Positions 1 to 8,109 of a stretch of 64,000 nucleotides of DNA are shown here, in pieces. The DNA is taken from the NCBI GenBank assembly GCA_047632755.1, contig JBLIDT010000004.1:1-64000 (forward strand). Reading direction: 5' to 3'. This stretch comes from JAKVAV01 sp047632755 (GTDB lineage: Bacteria > Bacteroidota > Bacteroidia > Flavobacteriales_D > Cryomorphaceae). The stretch's first letter is position 1; the number at the start of each line of letters is the position of its first letter. A program made the translations under genes and the position numbers. The notes beneath the pieces are model-generated. The model had not been told where the DNA came from. It saw only the letters and a list, made by a program, of their open reading frames with translations, and searched no databases.

Positions 1-262
1 GCGTTACAGCATTTATGGTGTTGAATTCGTAAGCAGGAGTAAAACTTATTTCTCCGAAGCGAAAGACAGCGACTCCGGCGGGATTTATGTGCAAGGCCGA
101 CATATCGCCACCAAGCGATCCAAAAGCGCCTCCCATAGACTGAAACCGCGCCGTTCCCGAAAAGTAATTGGCGGTGTAACGCTGGACATCAGCGTCATTT
201 TGAGCGTAAGATGTTAAGGCAGCGCTGAAAAGCAGCGCTGCAATTAATAGGATTCTTATCAT
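1..262 (-). CDS. Partial FadL/OmpP1-like outer-membrane transport protein (N-terminus only)
   Basis: Only the first 87 codons are in the window; the gene runs off the left edge. The product opens with a signal peptide of about 20 residues (MIRILLIAALLF...SYAQ) and then a segment reading ARFQSMGGAFGSLGGDMSAL followed by HINPAG. This is the typical start of Bacteroidota FadL/OmpP1/TodX-type beta-barrels, often annotated as hemin receptor or long-chain fatty acid transporter. The ATG lies 14 bp after the stop of the upstream lipoprotein on the same strand, so the two are probably co-transcribed. The family call rests on a short N-terminal piece, and the substrate cannot be inferred. Confidence 0.6.
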   Translation of the reverse strand, partial: MIRILLIAALLFSAALTSYAQNDADVQRYTANYFSGTARFQSMGGAFGSLGGDMSALHINPAGVAVFRFGEISFTPAYEFNTINAVT

Positions 263-276
263 AATCAGAGTGTTAT

Positions 277-1575
277 TTATCGTCGTCTGCTTCCGCCTCC
301 GCCACCAGTAGAACGGCTGGGAGAAGAAGTGCCTGGAGAACTGTACGATGGTCTACTTCTGGAAGGAGTGGTTGATGGTGAAGTCCTTGTCGTCCGAGTC
401 GGTGAACTGTAAGAATTATTACTTCTACTTCGGGTAGAGTTGGAACTATTGCCAGAATTCGAGCGATTATACCTGCTAAAGTCCGTGGTCTGCTGAGTGG
501 ACGTTTGTCTCTCCCTCTGTCGTGTGTAAGGAGAAGTTACTTGTCTTTGACTGGTCGAACGGGTATTGTCATTTACTGCTCTATTTCTCGTCGACGGATT
601 CACTCTATCAGCTGGTGTATACTGTCGGCTATCCACTCTATTGTAGTAATCTGCGTCAGCTGCAGTTGTCACAGGTCGCGTTCGATTAGTGTTTGCATCG
701 CGTGAAGAGGCTCTTTGTTCTCTGGCAGATGTTCCGCTATTTGACTTTGGGCCATCATCGCCTTGGGTCACAACTCTGCGTCTGCCAGAAGTTGTACCGA
801 CGGCTCCTCCTCTGGAATTTCGACTATTACTGTTTCTGGCAGTATTCTGAAATCCTCTTGTGCTTCCACCTCCATCAACTACAACAACTCCACCACCGTA
901 AGGGTTGAATCCATAAGGATTTCCCCAAGCGTATGGATTGTAAGCCATGTAAGGATTGTACCATGGACTAAAAGGGTCATACATGCCCCAAGTGTTACCC
1001 CATCCCATATTCATTCCAAATCCAGGGTTCATTCCAAATCCTGGGCGTCCCCACTGGTTGCAATTGCAAAACGGATCGAAATAAGGGTCGCACCATCTGT
1101 TTCCCATCCACGGATTACCCATTCCTAGACCAATTCCAAAGCCGAAACCGTTCATTCCGTTAAATGAATTCATACTCATGTTTCCGCTAAAACGTGGATT
1201 CATGTTGTTGGCAAACGCATCGCTGTAGATATAATTTGGATCATTGTCTCCACCGAAATTCTCAATGCGCGCCGCATAATCAGGATCGTAATAATCAGAA
1301 GAATCTTGATCTAGGTTGGACTTATCATTAAAATCAGTAGATAGTTTTTCTGTTTCATCCACGTATGGACTCTCTCCGTAGTAGCTGCTTTCAGCACTAT
1401 TGGCTCCTAAAAATTCGCTTGCGCTGTAGGCCTCCGAGGCAAATACTCTATCTGCGGGGGTGTAGTAAAGATCATCATACTCGTCTAATTGAACCAAGTC
1501 TTGATTTGTAGAACAAGATGCAAGAAGGGTCAGAACTGCGATACTTAAGATGGATGTCCTTATGTTCATGATCAT
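277..1575 (-). CDS. Low-complexity Gly/Asn/Met- then Ser/Arg/Thr-rich lipoprotein
   Basis: 432-residue predicted lipoprotein. The N-terminus has a hydrophobic stretch ending in a lipobox (LLASC, lipidated Cys21). An acidic, Tyr/Asp-rich part follows (about 25-120). Then comes a Gly/Asn/Met/Trp/Pro-rich section (about 125-235) with near-repeats such as NPGFGMN, and a basic Ser/Arg/Thr/Asn-rich tail ending in GGGGGSRRR. The motif YTPADRV occurs twice (about 38 and 318). I recognise no catalytic domain; similar Bacteroidota proteins are sometimes labelled vitellogenin-like. It is probably surface- or periplasm-exposed, anchored in a membrane. A second in-frame ATG two codons in could be the true start. 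It is divergent from proS, with about 115 bp between start codons, and is followed 14 bp later by the FadL-like gene. Confidence 0.75.
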   Translation of the reverse strand: MIMNIRTSILSIAVLTLLASCSTNQDLVQLDEYDDLYYTPADRVFASEAYSASEFLGANSAESSYYGESPYVDETEKLSTDFNDKSNLDQDSSDYYDPDYAARIENFGGDNDPNYIYSDAFANNMNPRFSGNMSMNSFNGMNGFGFGIGLGMGNPWMGNRWCDPYFDPFCNCNQWGRPGFGMNPGFGMNMGWGNTWGMYDPFSPWYNPYMAYNPYAWGNPYGFNPYGGGVVVVDGGGSTRGFQNTARNSNSRNSRGGAVGTTSGRRRVVTQGDDGPKSNSGTSAREQRASSRDANTNRTRPVTTAADADYYNRVDSRQYTPADRVNPSTRNRAVNDNTRSTSQRQVTSPYTRQRERQTSTQQTTDFSRYNRSNSGNSSNSTRSRSNNSYSSPTRTTRTSPSTTPSRSRPSYSSPGTSSPSRSTGGGGGSRRR

Positions 1576-1691
1576 ATATGTTAATATAACTTATGTCTAA
1601 GTTAAAAAGTTTATTTTCGGCAGCCCGAACAATTTTCGTTCAGGCTTGAAAATTCAATATCAATTAAGCAAAAACTATTCCAAGTTTACTG

Positions 1692-3167
1692 ATGGGAAAC
1701 AAGTTAACAAAACGAACAGACAATTACTCTTCTTGGTATAACGAGGTCGTCTCTAAAGCTGATCTTGCCGAGCATTCCGAAGTAAGAGGATGCATGGTTA
1801 TCAAACCTCATGGTTTTGCCATCTGGGAGAAGATTCAAAGACGCTTGGATGAAAGGTTCAAAGAAACTGGCCATGTCAACGCCTACTTCCCTTTGTTTAT
1901 TCCAAAATCTTACTTTTCCAAAGAAGCTTCTCACGTTGAAGGATTCGCAAAAGAATGCGCGGTTGTTACTCATTATCGTTTAAAGAACGCAGAGGATGGC
2001 AGCGGTGTTGTAGTAGATGAAGATGCCAAGCTTGAGGAAGAGCTTATTGTTAGACCTACTTCCGAAACGATTATCTGGAATACGTTTAAAGGCTGGGTTA
2101 AAAGTTACCGTGACTTGCCTCTATTGATCAATCAATGGGCCAATGTGGTGCGCTGGGAAATGAGAACACGCTTGTTCTTGAGAACTACCGAATTTCTTTG
2201 GCAAGAGGGGCATACGGCTCATACTACTGAAGCAGAGGCCATTTTAGAAGCAGAAAAAATGCTTGAAGTTTATGCGACTTTTGTTGAGGAGTGGATGTCT
2301 ATTCCAGTGATAAAAGGGGTGAAGACCGAAAGCGAAAGATTTGCAGGCGCGCTAGATACTTATTGCATTGAAGCGCTGATGCAAGATGGCAAGGCACTTC
2401 AGGCGGGAACTTCTCATTTTCTGGGACAAAATTTCGCCAAAGCTTTCGATGTGAAATATGCTACGAAAGAAGGAACAGAGGAATATGTCTGGGCCACCAG
2501 TTGGGGTGTTTCAACCAGATTGATGGGAGCTCTAATAATGACTCATAGTGATGACAATGGATTGGTTTTGCCACCCAAATTGGCTCCAATTCAAGTAGTC
2601 ATTGTACCAATTTATAAAAATGAGGAGCAGCTCGAAGCGCTTAGAAATAAACTTAATCCATTGGTTGATGCCCTTAAAGCAAGAGGATTAGCGGTAGTTT
2701 TTGATGACGATGATAATCGTAAACCAGGGTGGAAATTTTCTGAGTATGAAATGAAAGGAGTGCCCGTAAGATTGGCCATGGGACCCCGTGACTTGGAAAA
2801 CAATACGGTTGAAGTTGCTCGAAGAGATACCTTGACGAAAGAGTTTATTCCTTTCGAAGAGGTGGAAGATAGAGCAGTTGACCTGATGGATATCATTCAA
2901 AAGAGTCTCTTTGATAAAGCGTTAAGCTTCAGAGAAGAAAAGACTACGTCAGTTGACAGTTGGGAAGACTTCCAAGACGTCATTAAAACCAAAGGAGGAT
3001 TCGTACTGGCTCACTGGGATGGCTCTGCAGAGACCGAAGAAAGGATCAAACAAAAGACGAAAGCGACCATTCGATGCATTCCTCAAGATAGCGTGGAAGA
3101 AGAGGGGAAGTGTATTTTTTCTGGAAATCCATCATCTCGTCGAGTGCTTTTTGCAAAAGCGTACTAG
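1692..3167 (+). CDS. proS: Prolyl-tRNA synthetase, archaeal/eukaryotic type
   Basis: Cytoplasmic class II synthetase that charges tRNA-Pro with proline. Length (491 aa) fits the ProRS class without the bacterial editing insertion. Visible signatures are the N-terminal SSWYNEVV and HSEVRGCMVIKPHG region, RPTSE with a following RWE (class II motif 2 area), TTEFLWQEGHTAH, and a C-terminal anticodon-binding part starting near LAPIQVVIVPIYKNEE (about 297). It ends with the extra C-terminal domain of this subtype (ending VLFAKAY). The start ATG is the first in frame. The gene following it begins 4 bp after the stop, so they form a transcription unit. Its 5' region shares a short divergent intergenic space with the lipoprotein and contains an imperfect hairpin (1622-1646). 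Confidence 0.95.
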   Translation: MGNKLTKRTDNYSSWYNEVVSKADLAEHSEVRGCMVIKPHGFAIWEKIQRRLDERFKETGHVNAYFPLFIPKSYFSKEASHVEGFAKECAVVTHYRLKNAEDGSGVVVDEDAKLEEELIVRPTSETIIWNTFKGWVKSYRDLPLLINQWANVVRWEMRTRLFLRTTEFLWQEGHTAHTTEAEAILEAEKMLEVYATFVEEWMSIPVIKGVKTESERFAGALDTYCIEALMQDGKALQAGTSHFLGQNFAKAFDVKYATKEGTEEYVWATSWGVSTRLMGALIMTHSDDNGLVLPPKLAPIQVVIVPIYKNEEQLEALRNKLNPLVDALKARGLAVVFDDDDNRKPGWKFSEYEMKGVPVRLAMGPRDLENNTVEVARRDTLTKEFIPFEEVEDRAVDLMDIIQKSLFDKALSFREEKTTSVDSWEDFQDVIKTKGGFVLAHWDGSAETEERIKQKTKATIRCIPQDSVEEEGKCIFSGNPSSRRVLFAKAY

Positions 3168-3170
3168 CCC

Positions 3171-3866
3171 ATGGATTCTGATAAAATCAAAGCTGAGGTT
3201 TTAGAAATTATTAAGAGCAAGTCTACGCTCAAGCGGGATGTCTTTGAGCTGAGCAAGGAGAGATTCAAAGAGTTGAAGTCTTGCTTGAGTCAATTGATTA
3301 CCGAATTGAGTGAGGAGGTAGAGTCAATTGACCCTCGGTTGGAAATCAGCTACGAAGATTTAGGAGAACTTTATGCCCAGATTACCGTTGCAGGAGACAC
3401 ACTCATGTTTGCCTTGCATACGAACGTGTTTTTATTCCCTGATTCGAGCCAGCATTGGAATACTTCCTATTTAAAAGACGAGCCAGGTAGAGGGTATTGC
3501 GGTACCATTCAGGTATATAATTTCTTGGCCGATAGTGTTCGTTTTAAACGCCATCAGGATGCAGGCTATTTGATAGCCCGTCTATTCTTGAATTCAGAGA
3601 ATCATTTTTTTGTAGAAGGAAAGAAAGAATTGAGTTTGATCTTTAATAATTTCATGCACGATGAGTTTTCCGAGGACCGAATACGAGACTTTATAGCGGC
3701 TGTGGTTAGGCACAGCATTAACTTTGACCTTTTCGTACCGCACTACCAAGACATATCTGAGATCAGTTGGGGTGAAGCCAATCAGCTCAAAGACAGTATC
3801 AGTTTAAGAACAGGCAAACGCCTTGGTTTTCAGTTCGGAAACGAAGATGAAACCATAGAAGCGTAA
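3171..3866 (+). CDS. Conserved hypothetical protein downstream of proS
   Basis: 231-residue soluble protein with no signal peptide or membrane segment; I do not recognise a characterised family. The N-terminus is helical and charged (repeated Lys/Glu, residues 1-60). The middle contains a Gly/Tyr/Trp-containing segment (HWNTSYLKDEPGRGYCGTIQ, about 102-121) and an EGKKELSLIFNNF motif. The start sits 4 bp after the proS stop, so it is probably co-expressed with proS. It is followed by the promoter for tRNA-Glu. Codon use looks like the neighbours. I assign no function. Confidence 0.75.
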   Translation: MDSDKIKAEVLEIIKSKSTLKRDVFELSKERFKELKSCLSQLITELSEEVESIDPRLEISYEDLGELYAQITVAGDTLMFALHTNVFLFPDSSQHWNTSYLKDEPGRGYCGTIQVYNFLADSVRFKRHQDAGYLIARLFLNSENHFFVEGKKELSLIFNNFMHDEFSEDRIRDFIAAVVRHSINFDLFVPHYQDISEISWGEANQLKDSISLRTGKRLGFQFGNEDETIEA

Positions 3867-3883
3867 TTTTTTTCCTCTAGCAA

Positions 3884-3913
3884 TTTGCAAAAGGAAAAAA
3901 CCTACTATATTTG
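3884..3913 (+). promoter_or_regulatory. Bacteroidota sigma promoter of tRNA-Glu (TTTG-N18-TATATTTG)
   Basis: The -33 element TTTG lies at 3884-3887 and the -7 element TATATTTG at 3906-3913, separated by 18 bp. This is the same spacing as in the rpsT promoter. The -7 box ends 31 bp before the first tRNA base. The -33 box lies in the loop of an inverted repeat (TTTTTTCCT 3868-3876, AGGAAAAAA 3892-3900). Confidence 0.75.
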
Positions 3914-3944
3914 CACTCGCTTTTGAAAAGAAGCACCCCCAAAT

Positions 3945-4016
3945 GGCCCGTTCGTCTAGGGGTTAGGACGCCAGGTTTTCATCCTGGTAGCAGGGGTTCG
4001 AATCCCCTACGGGCTA
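3945..4016 (+). tRNA. tRNA-Glu (anticodon TTC)
   Basis: Complete cloverleaf of 72 nt. The acceptor stem GGCCCGT pairs with ACGGGCT (4009-4015), with one terminal G-U. It has a D-arm TCTAGGGGTTAGGA, an anticodon loop around TTC (in CAGGTTTTCATCCTG) and a T-arm CAGGG-TTCGAAT-CCCCT. The discriminator is A4016 and CCA is not encoded. It is preceded by a clear promoter and followed by an intrinsic terminator, so it is transcribed as a single-gene unit. Confidence 0.95.
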
Positions 4017-4026
4017 CATCAAATCA

Positions 4027-4053
4027 CCCTCAACGCAAGTTGAGGGTTTTTTT
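4027..4053 (+). terminator. Intrinsic terminator after tRNA-Glu
   Basis: Perfect 8-bp stem CCCTCAAC (4027-4034) / GTTGAGGG (4039-4046) with a GCAA loop, followed by seven T residues. Confidence 0.9.
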
Positions 4054-4099
4054 ATGCACAATCCCCTGCCAAGCCTTCTTTAGCAGGGGGTTGGGCATA
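4053..4099. repeat. Long inverted repeat (17-bp arms, one mismatch) downstream of tRNA-Glu
   Basis: The arms 4053-4069 and 4083-4099 pair at 16 of 17 positions (core AATCCCCTGC / GCAGGGGGTT including one G-U) around a 13-nt loop. The helix can extend by a few more A-T pairs into the T tract of the preceding terminator. Two smaller perfect dyads follow in the same gap: CAGATC/GATCTG (4113-4132) and CTTCAAGT/ACTTGAAG (4201-4228). No ORF in the 4018-4290 gap is convincing. It may be a dispersed REP-like palindrome; copy number cannot be judged here. Confidence 0.6.
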
Positions 4100-4230
4100 A
4101 AAGCTACTATGGCAGATCCGTAGAGTGATCTGATGTATTTCAACACAACGATCTCGGGCATCTCTTAAGCGAAGACGGAATTATTTAAGTTCAGAAGCAT
4201 CTTCAAGTCTAATCGAGGAAACTTGAAGGC

Positions 4231-4264
4231 AAAAAAAATCCCCCGAAAGTGTGGAGGATTTTTA
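4231..4264 (-). terminator. Intrinsic terminator after gpmA
   Basis: On the minus strand, AAAATCCTCC pairs with GGGGGATTTT (10 bp, one G-U) around an 8-nt loop and is followed by a T run. It begins about 27 bp past the gpmA stop. The plus strand also reads hairpin plus T tract, so it may work in both directions. Confidence 0.8.
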
Positions 4265-4290
4265 AATACAATAACTCTTTGGGATGCAGT

Positions 4291-4899
4291 CTATCTCAAA
4301 AATTCTGAGCTAAGGACATTCAAGTCCTCATCCAGTTCATAGACTTTAGGGACCCCCGTTGGAATCTCAACATTGAGAATCTCTTCACGGCTGAGTTTTT
4401 CCAATTTCATGATTAAAGCACGCAAGCTGTTTCCGTGAGCGGCTATGATCAATTTCTGCCCTGCTTTTATTTTAGGAGCTATTTCATTGTCAAAATAAGG
4501 AAGGACGCGATCCGCGGTGTCTTTCAAACTTTCGCCACCAGGAGGTTGGACATCGTAAGATCTTCTCCAGATATGAACTTGTTCTTCGCCGTATTTGGCT
4601 CGGGTATCGTCTTTATTGAGGCCCTGAAGATCTCCGTACATACGCTCATTTAGCGCTTGGTCTTTGGTAATCGGAATATCCTCTTGTCCGGTTTTTTTCA
4701 AAATGATGTCCAAAGTTTTGTTCGCTCGCATCAGAACGGACGTGTATGCCTCGTCAAATTTGTAATCAGCAAGCAATTCTCCTGCTTTTCCAGCTTCTTC
4801 AATTCCTTTTTCAGTAAGATCGACGTCAACCCAACCAGTAAATTTGTTCTCTTTATTCCAAACACTTTGACCATGCCTGATTAATACCAATGTTGCCAT
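4291..4899 (-). CDS. gpmA: 2,3-bisphosphoglycerate-dependent phosphoglycerate mutase
   Basis: Glycolytic/gluconeogenic enzyme interconverting 3- and 2-phosphoglycerate in the cytoplasm. The histidine-phosphatase motif LVLIRHGQSVWN is at the N-terminus (catalytic His of RHG) and the partner AAHGNSLRAL lies near residue 176. ERMYGDLQG and GGESLKDTADRVLP are typical of dPGM. I start at the ATG giving MATLVLIRHG; a longer in-frame reading adds six residues (MMKIQK) that family members lack. At 202 aa it is shorter than the roughly 250-aa enterobacterial form, as is usual for this phylum. It has its own terminator and no gene immediately upstream on its strand. Confidence 0.93.
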   Translation of the reverse strand: MATLVLIRHGQSVWNKENKFTGWVDVDLTEKGIEEAGKAGELLADYKFDEAYTSVLMRANKTLDIILKKTGQEDIPITKDQALNERMYGDLQGLNKDDTRAKYGEEQVHIWRRSYDVQPPGGESLKDTADRVLPYFDNEIAPKIKAGQKLIIAAHGNSLRALIMKLEKLSREEILNVEIPTGVPKVYELDEDLNVLSSEFLR

Positions 4900-4988
4900 T
4901 TTCTGAATTTTCATCAAAACTATAAATCTTACATTTACTAAGGCATTTTTGTTCTATTTTTATCAAAATTTCGTGATTAGATTTTTTC

Positions 4989-5018
4989 TTTGGATCACGA
5001 AAAAGATGTCTATATTTG
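4989..5018 (+). promoter_or_regulatory. Promoter of rpsT (TTTG-N18-TATATTTG)
   Basis: TTTG at 4989-4992 and TATATTTG at 5011-5018, 18 bp apart. The transcript would have a leader of about 28 nt before the rpsT ATG at 5053. S20 synthesis is autoregulated in other bacteria, but I see no specific leader structure here. Confidence 0.75.
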
Positions 5019-5052
5019 CACTCCATTTTTGAGAAGATAAAAAGCCCTACAT

Positions 5053-5304
5053 ATGGCAAATCATAAATCATCATTAAAGCGTATTAGATCAAGCGAGAAG
5101 CGAAGAGTATTAAATCGCTATCAGCATAAAACGACTAGAAACGCCATCAAAAAGCTTGAAGAGCTTACTGATAAGAAAGAAGCTGAAAAGTTTCTACAAG
5201 AAGTGAAGTCAATGATTGACAAGCTCGCCAAGAAGAATATTATTCACAAGAATAAAGCAGGAAACCTTAAAGGGAAGTTGACAAGACACGTCACTTCTTT
5301 ATAA
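5053..5304 (+). CDS. rpsT: 30S ribosomal protein S20
   Basis: 83-residue, strongly basic small-subunit protein that binds 16S rRNA. It begins MANHKSSLKRIRSSEKRRV, the family signature, followed by HKTTRNAIKKLEELTDKKEA and an INHKNKAG-like segment (HKNKAGNLKGKLTRHV). Length matches the family. It is monocistronic, with its own promoter (4989-5018) and terminator (5327-5358). Confidence 0.97.
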   Translation: MANHKSSLKRIRSSEKRRVLNRYQHKTTRNAIKKLEELTDKKEAEKFLQEVKSMIDKLAKKNIIHKNKAGNLKGKLTRHVTSL

Positions 5305-5326
5305 GAATCTTCCTCTCATAAATTTC

Positions 5327-5358
5327 ACCCTTTCCGATTATTCGGGAAGGGTTTTTTT
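5327..5358 (+). terminator. Intrinsic terminator after rpsT
   Basis: 10-bp stem CCCTTTCCGA (5328-5337) / TCGGGAAGGG (5342-5351) with one G-U pair and a TTAT loop, followed by seven T residues. Confidence 0.9.
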
Positions 5359-5405
5359 ATTTGGGGTGGGCAGTTATCTAAAAATCACTTATTTTCATTC
5401 TGATT

Positions 5406-6104
5406 ATGAAAGACATAAGTGAGTTTTCGGGGATCAAATCTTGGGCTGAGGACGACAGACCTAGGGAAAAATTAATCAAGAAAGGACGTCAGGCACTATC
5501 GGATGCCGAGCTCATTGCCATCCTTCTAGGGTCTGGAACGAGAAGCCTTACAGCTGTTGACGTGGCGAAACAAGTGCTACTTGCGCACAAAAACAAGCTC
5601 AATCAACTTGGTCGTCTCGGTATAGACGATTTTAAGAAGTTCTCAGGAATCGGAGAGGCAAGAGCCATCACTATTATAGCAGCGCTGGAACTAGGCCGCA
5701 GAAGAAGATCAGAAGAGCGAATGGAGAATGCCAAAATTTCTTCAAGCAAAGACATATATGCTTTATTGGCACCGAAACTGATTGACCTTGACCACGAAGA
5801 GTTTCACATCTTATTATTGAGCAGATCTCATAAAGTAAAGGACGAAATCTGCATAAGCCGAGGAGGTATCTCAGGAACTGTAGTCGATCAACGTCTTATT
5901 TTCAAACCAGCTTTGGAAAAGCTGGCTTCGGCCATTATTTTGTGTCACAATCATCCGAGTGGAACACTATATCCGAGCGAGCAGGACAAGAGACTGACTC
6001 AAAAGCTTGTGAAAAGTGGTGTCATTTTGGACATACCAATTTTGGATCATGTGATCTTTACCGATGAAGGCTATTTCAGTTTTGCTGATGAAGGATTATT
6101 GTAG
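5406..6104 (+). CDS. radC: RadC/YeeS-family JAB1/MPN domain protein
   Basis: 232 aa. The N-terminal helix-hairpin-helix region (IDDFKKFSGIGEARAITIIA, about 78-97) is followed by an MPN/JAB1 metalloprotease-like domain with the motif LCHNHPSGTLYPSEQDKRLT, whose His-x-His...Asp residues are the metal ligands of the family. DAELIAILLGSGTR near the N-terminus is characteristic. Despite the name, the family is not established as a DNA-repair enzyme; its biochemical role is unsettled. It starts at ATG about 100 bp after the rpsT stop and precedes a polysaccharide-deacetylase-like gene on the same strand (21-bp gap). Confidence 0.92.
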   Translation: MKDISEFSGIKSWAEDDRPREKLIKKGRQALSDAELIAILLGSGTRSLTAVDVAKQVLLAHKNKLNQLGRLGIDDFKKFSGIGEARAITIIAALELGRRRRSEERMENAKISSSKDIYALLAPKLIDLDHEEFHILLLSRSHKVKDEICISRGGISGTVVDQRLIFKPALEKLASAIILCHNHPSGTLYPSEQDKRLTQKLVKSGVILDIPILDHVIFTDEGYFSFADEGLL

Positions 6105-6125
6105 ATTTGAAGGATTCGTATTTTC

Positions 6126-7424
6126 ATGATCACTATCATCACTGACTTCCAATCACAGCGACTCGAGTATGTTGCAGATACCATCTTTAAGAAGTGGTTG
6201 AGGGTGGATTACAAGATTGTTTCATCCTTCGTTGAGGTTGACACTGAAACCTGCTGTATTTCCTATGGAAATCATTCCAGCCCAGGAAGTATAAAAATCT
6301 TTAATGAAGGTCTTTTATCGGAGTCAAATCTTCGCAAAGAACTTCCCGCAGTGTCCTCTCATAAAAATGGCCCTATGATATTTGAGGCGATCAATACCCA
6401 CGAATTTGATCTCCCCTTCGATGTTTTCTCAGGAGTATTTTTCTGCCTTACTCGATACGAGGAGTATCTGCAAACTCAAAGAGATGAACACGGTCGTTTC
6501 AAAGCTGAGGACTCCATCTTTTATGGACATCAGCGAATTCCTTATTTGGACAAGTGGATTCTCGCGCTGGAAATCTTGATTCAAAAAAAGCTTCCGAACT
6601 GGAAGAATCCGAGATCCTTAACTTGGTTGAGCACCATGGATATGGATATAGCTTTCGCGTTTAAGGGGCGAAGCTTGACTAGAAGAGTTGGCGCAACAGC
6701 TAAGGATTTATTAAATCTAAGATTCGATCGCTTAAGGGAAAGAGCTGCCGTTTTGTCTGGTCGATCGGCAGATCCTTTTGATACTTATGAACTTTTCTTA
6801 AACGAAAGTGAATCAGATTCTAAACGCCTCTTCGTTCCAGTGGGAGATCGCAGTCCTTTCGACAATAATCTCGATGTTGAGAATGAGTTCATAGGACAAC
6901 ATATTTCAAGGCTTCAAAAGGAAGTGAACATTGGTTTACATCCTTCTTATCGGTCATTGGGGAAAGTGGAGATGATCGAGAAGGAAAAGGTACGTCTAGA
7001 AAAAGTGTCTGGTGGTAAGATAGCGGAATCACGCCAGCATTTCTTGAGGTTTTCTTTGCCTGATACATACCAGGAACTTGATTCACTGGGAATTGAGAAG
7101 GATTATTCTTTGGGATTTCACGATGAGGTTGGTTTTCGCTCGGGAACAGCCTTTAGTCATTCCTTTTACGATTTGCTGAGAGATACAGCATTGTCCATAG
7201 AAATCGTTCCCTTAACGGCAATGGATAGCGCCATGAAGAACTACCTAAAACTCTCTACTGAAGAGGCAATTGAAGTGATGGAGGAGATACTCCTGCACAT
7301 GAAAAAATCAGGAGGCAGCTTTACAACAGTTTGGCATAACCACTCTTTAAGCGAAAGGGATGACTGGAACGGTTGGCGATCTGTTTTCGAGTCCATCCCC
7401 GAAATGGTTCGTTCTCATCGATAA
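6126..7424 (+). CDS. Polysaccharide-deacetylase-like protein (NodB-fold, DUF7033-type N-terminus)
   Basis: 432 aa, no signal peptide. The N-terminal roughly 150 residues resemble the domain found ahead of divergent polysaccharide deacetylases in Bacteroidota (VFFCLTRYEEYLQTQRDEHGRF; YLDKWILALEIL). The C-terminal half carries deacetylase-like landmarks: STMDMDIAFAF (metal-binding Asp region), GLHPSYRS (His motif), RQHFLRFSLPDTYQELDSLGIEKDYSLGFHDEVGFR and a terminal TTVWHNHSLSERDDW. It may act on a cell-surface sugar polymer, but it lacks an export signal, so substrate and location are unclear. It lies between radC and upp on the same strand. Confidence 0.75.
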   Translation: MITIITDFQSQRLEYVADTIFKKWLRVDYKIVSSFVEVDTETCCISYGNHSSPGSIKIFNEGLLSESNLRKELPAVSSHKNGPMIFEAINTHEFDLPFDVFSGVFFCLTRYEEYLQTQRDEHGRFKAEDSIFYGHQRIPYLDKWILALEILIQKKLPNWKNPRSLTWLSTMDMDIAFAFKGRSLTRRVGATAKDLLNLRFDRLRERAAVLSGRSADPFDTYELFLNESESDSKRLFVPVGDRSPFDNNLDVENEFIGQHISRLQKEVNIGLHPSYRSLGKVEMIEKEKVRLEKVSGGKIAESRQHFLRFSLPDTYQELDSLGIEKDYSLGFHDEVGFRSGTAFSHSFYDLLRDTALSIEIVPLTAMDSAMKNYLKLSTEEAIEVMEEILLHMKKSGGSFTTVWHNHSLSERDDWNGWRSVFESIPEMVRSHR

Positions 7425-7453
7425 TTCTTTACTTTCGTCAAAATTCACTCAAT

Positions 7454-8101
7454 ATGATTCACGAACTCGGAAAGCAAAACTCAATTTTTAATGAGTTTTT
7501 AAGGCAAGTGCGGGATGAGGAAATCCAAAAGGATAGACTCCGGATACGTCGAAATATGGAAAGGTTGGGTGAAATATTTGCCTATGAAATTAGCAAGACC
7601 CTCGATTATGAGACCGCTGACGTAACGACTTCGCTAGGAACGGCAGTGATGCGTGTCCCTGAACAATTGCCTGTATTGGCTACCATTATGCGGGCAGGGC
7701 TTCCATTTCACCAAGGTTTTCTGAACTATTTCGATGGTGCAGATTCGGCTTTTGTTTCGGCATACCGCAAGCACCTGAAGAATGAGGATGAATTTGAAGT
7801 AAAAGTCGAATATCTCAGCAGTCCGAATTTGAAGGGCAAAGAGGTTATTATTGCCGACCCGATGCTAGCGACTGGTACAAGCATGGCTTTGGTCTACAAC
7901 GCACTCTTGGCGAAAGGGAAGCCAGAGCATGTTCATATTGCTGCTCTACTCGCTTCAAAAGAAGGAATTGAGTACATAAAGAAGAACCTCCCAAAGAACA
8001 CTACCATTTGGGTGGGAGCGATTGATGATGAGCTCACGGCTCAATCATACATTGTTCCTGGTTTGGGAGATGCAGGAGATCTTTGTTACGGAAGTAAATA
8101 A
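7454..8101 (+). CDS. upp: Uracil phosphoribosyltransferase
   Basis: 215-aa pyrimidine-salvage enzyme that makes UMP from uracil and PRPP. It has the PRPP-binding loop ADPMLATGTSMALVYNALL (about 137), the uracil-binding C-terminus IDDELTAQSYIVPGLGDAGDLCYG, and the N-terminal ATIMRAGLPFHQGFLNYFDGA of the UPRT family. An in-frame reading extends 27 codons upstream into the previous gene; I choose the ATG at 7454 (MIHELGKQNSIFN) because it matches the family's length. A near-consensus -7 sequence (TACTTTCG, 7430-7437) lies just upstream. Confidence 0.92.
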   Translation: MIHELGKQNSIFNEFLRQVRDEEIQKDRLRIRRNMERLGEIFAYEISKTLDYETADVTTSLGTAVMRVPEQLPVLATIMRAGLPFHQGFLNYFDGADSAFVSAYRKHLKNEDEFEVKVEYLSSPNLKGKEVIIADPMLATGTSMALVYNALLAKGKPEHVHIAALLASKEGIEYIKKNLPKNTTIWVGAIDDELTAQSYIVPGLGDAGDLCYGSK

Positions 8102-8109
8102 TCTATGCT

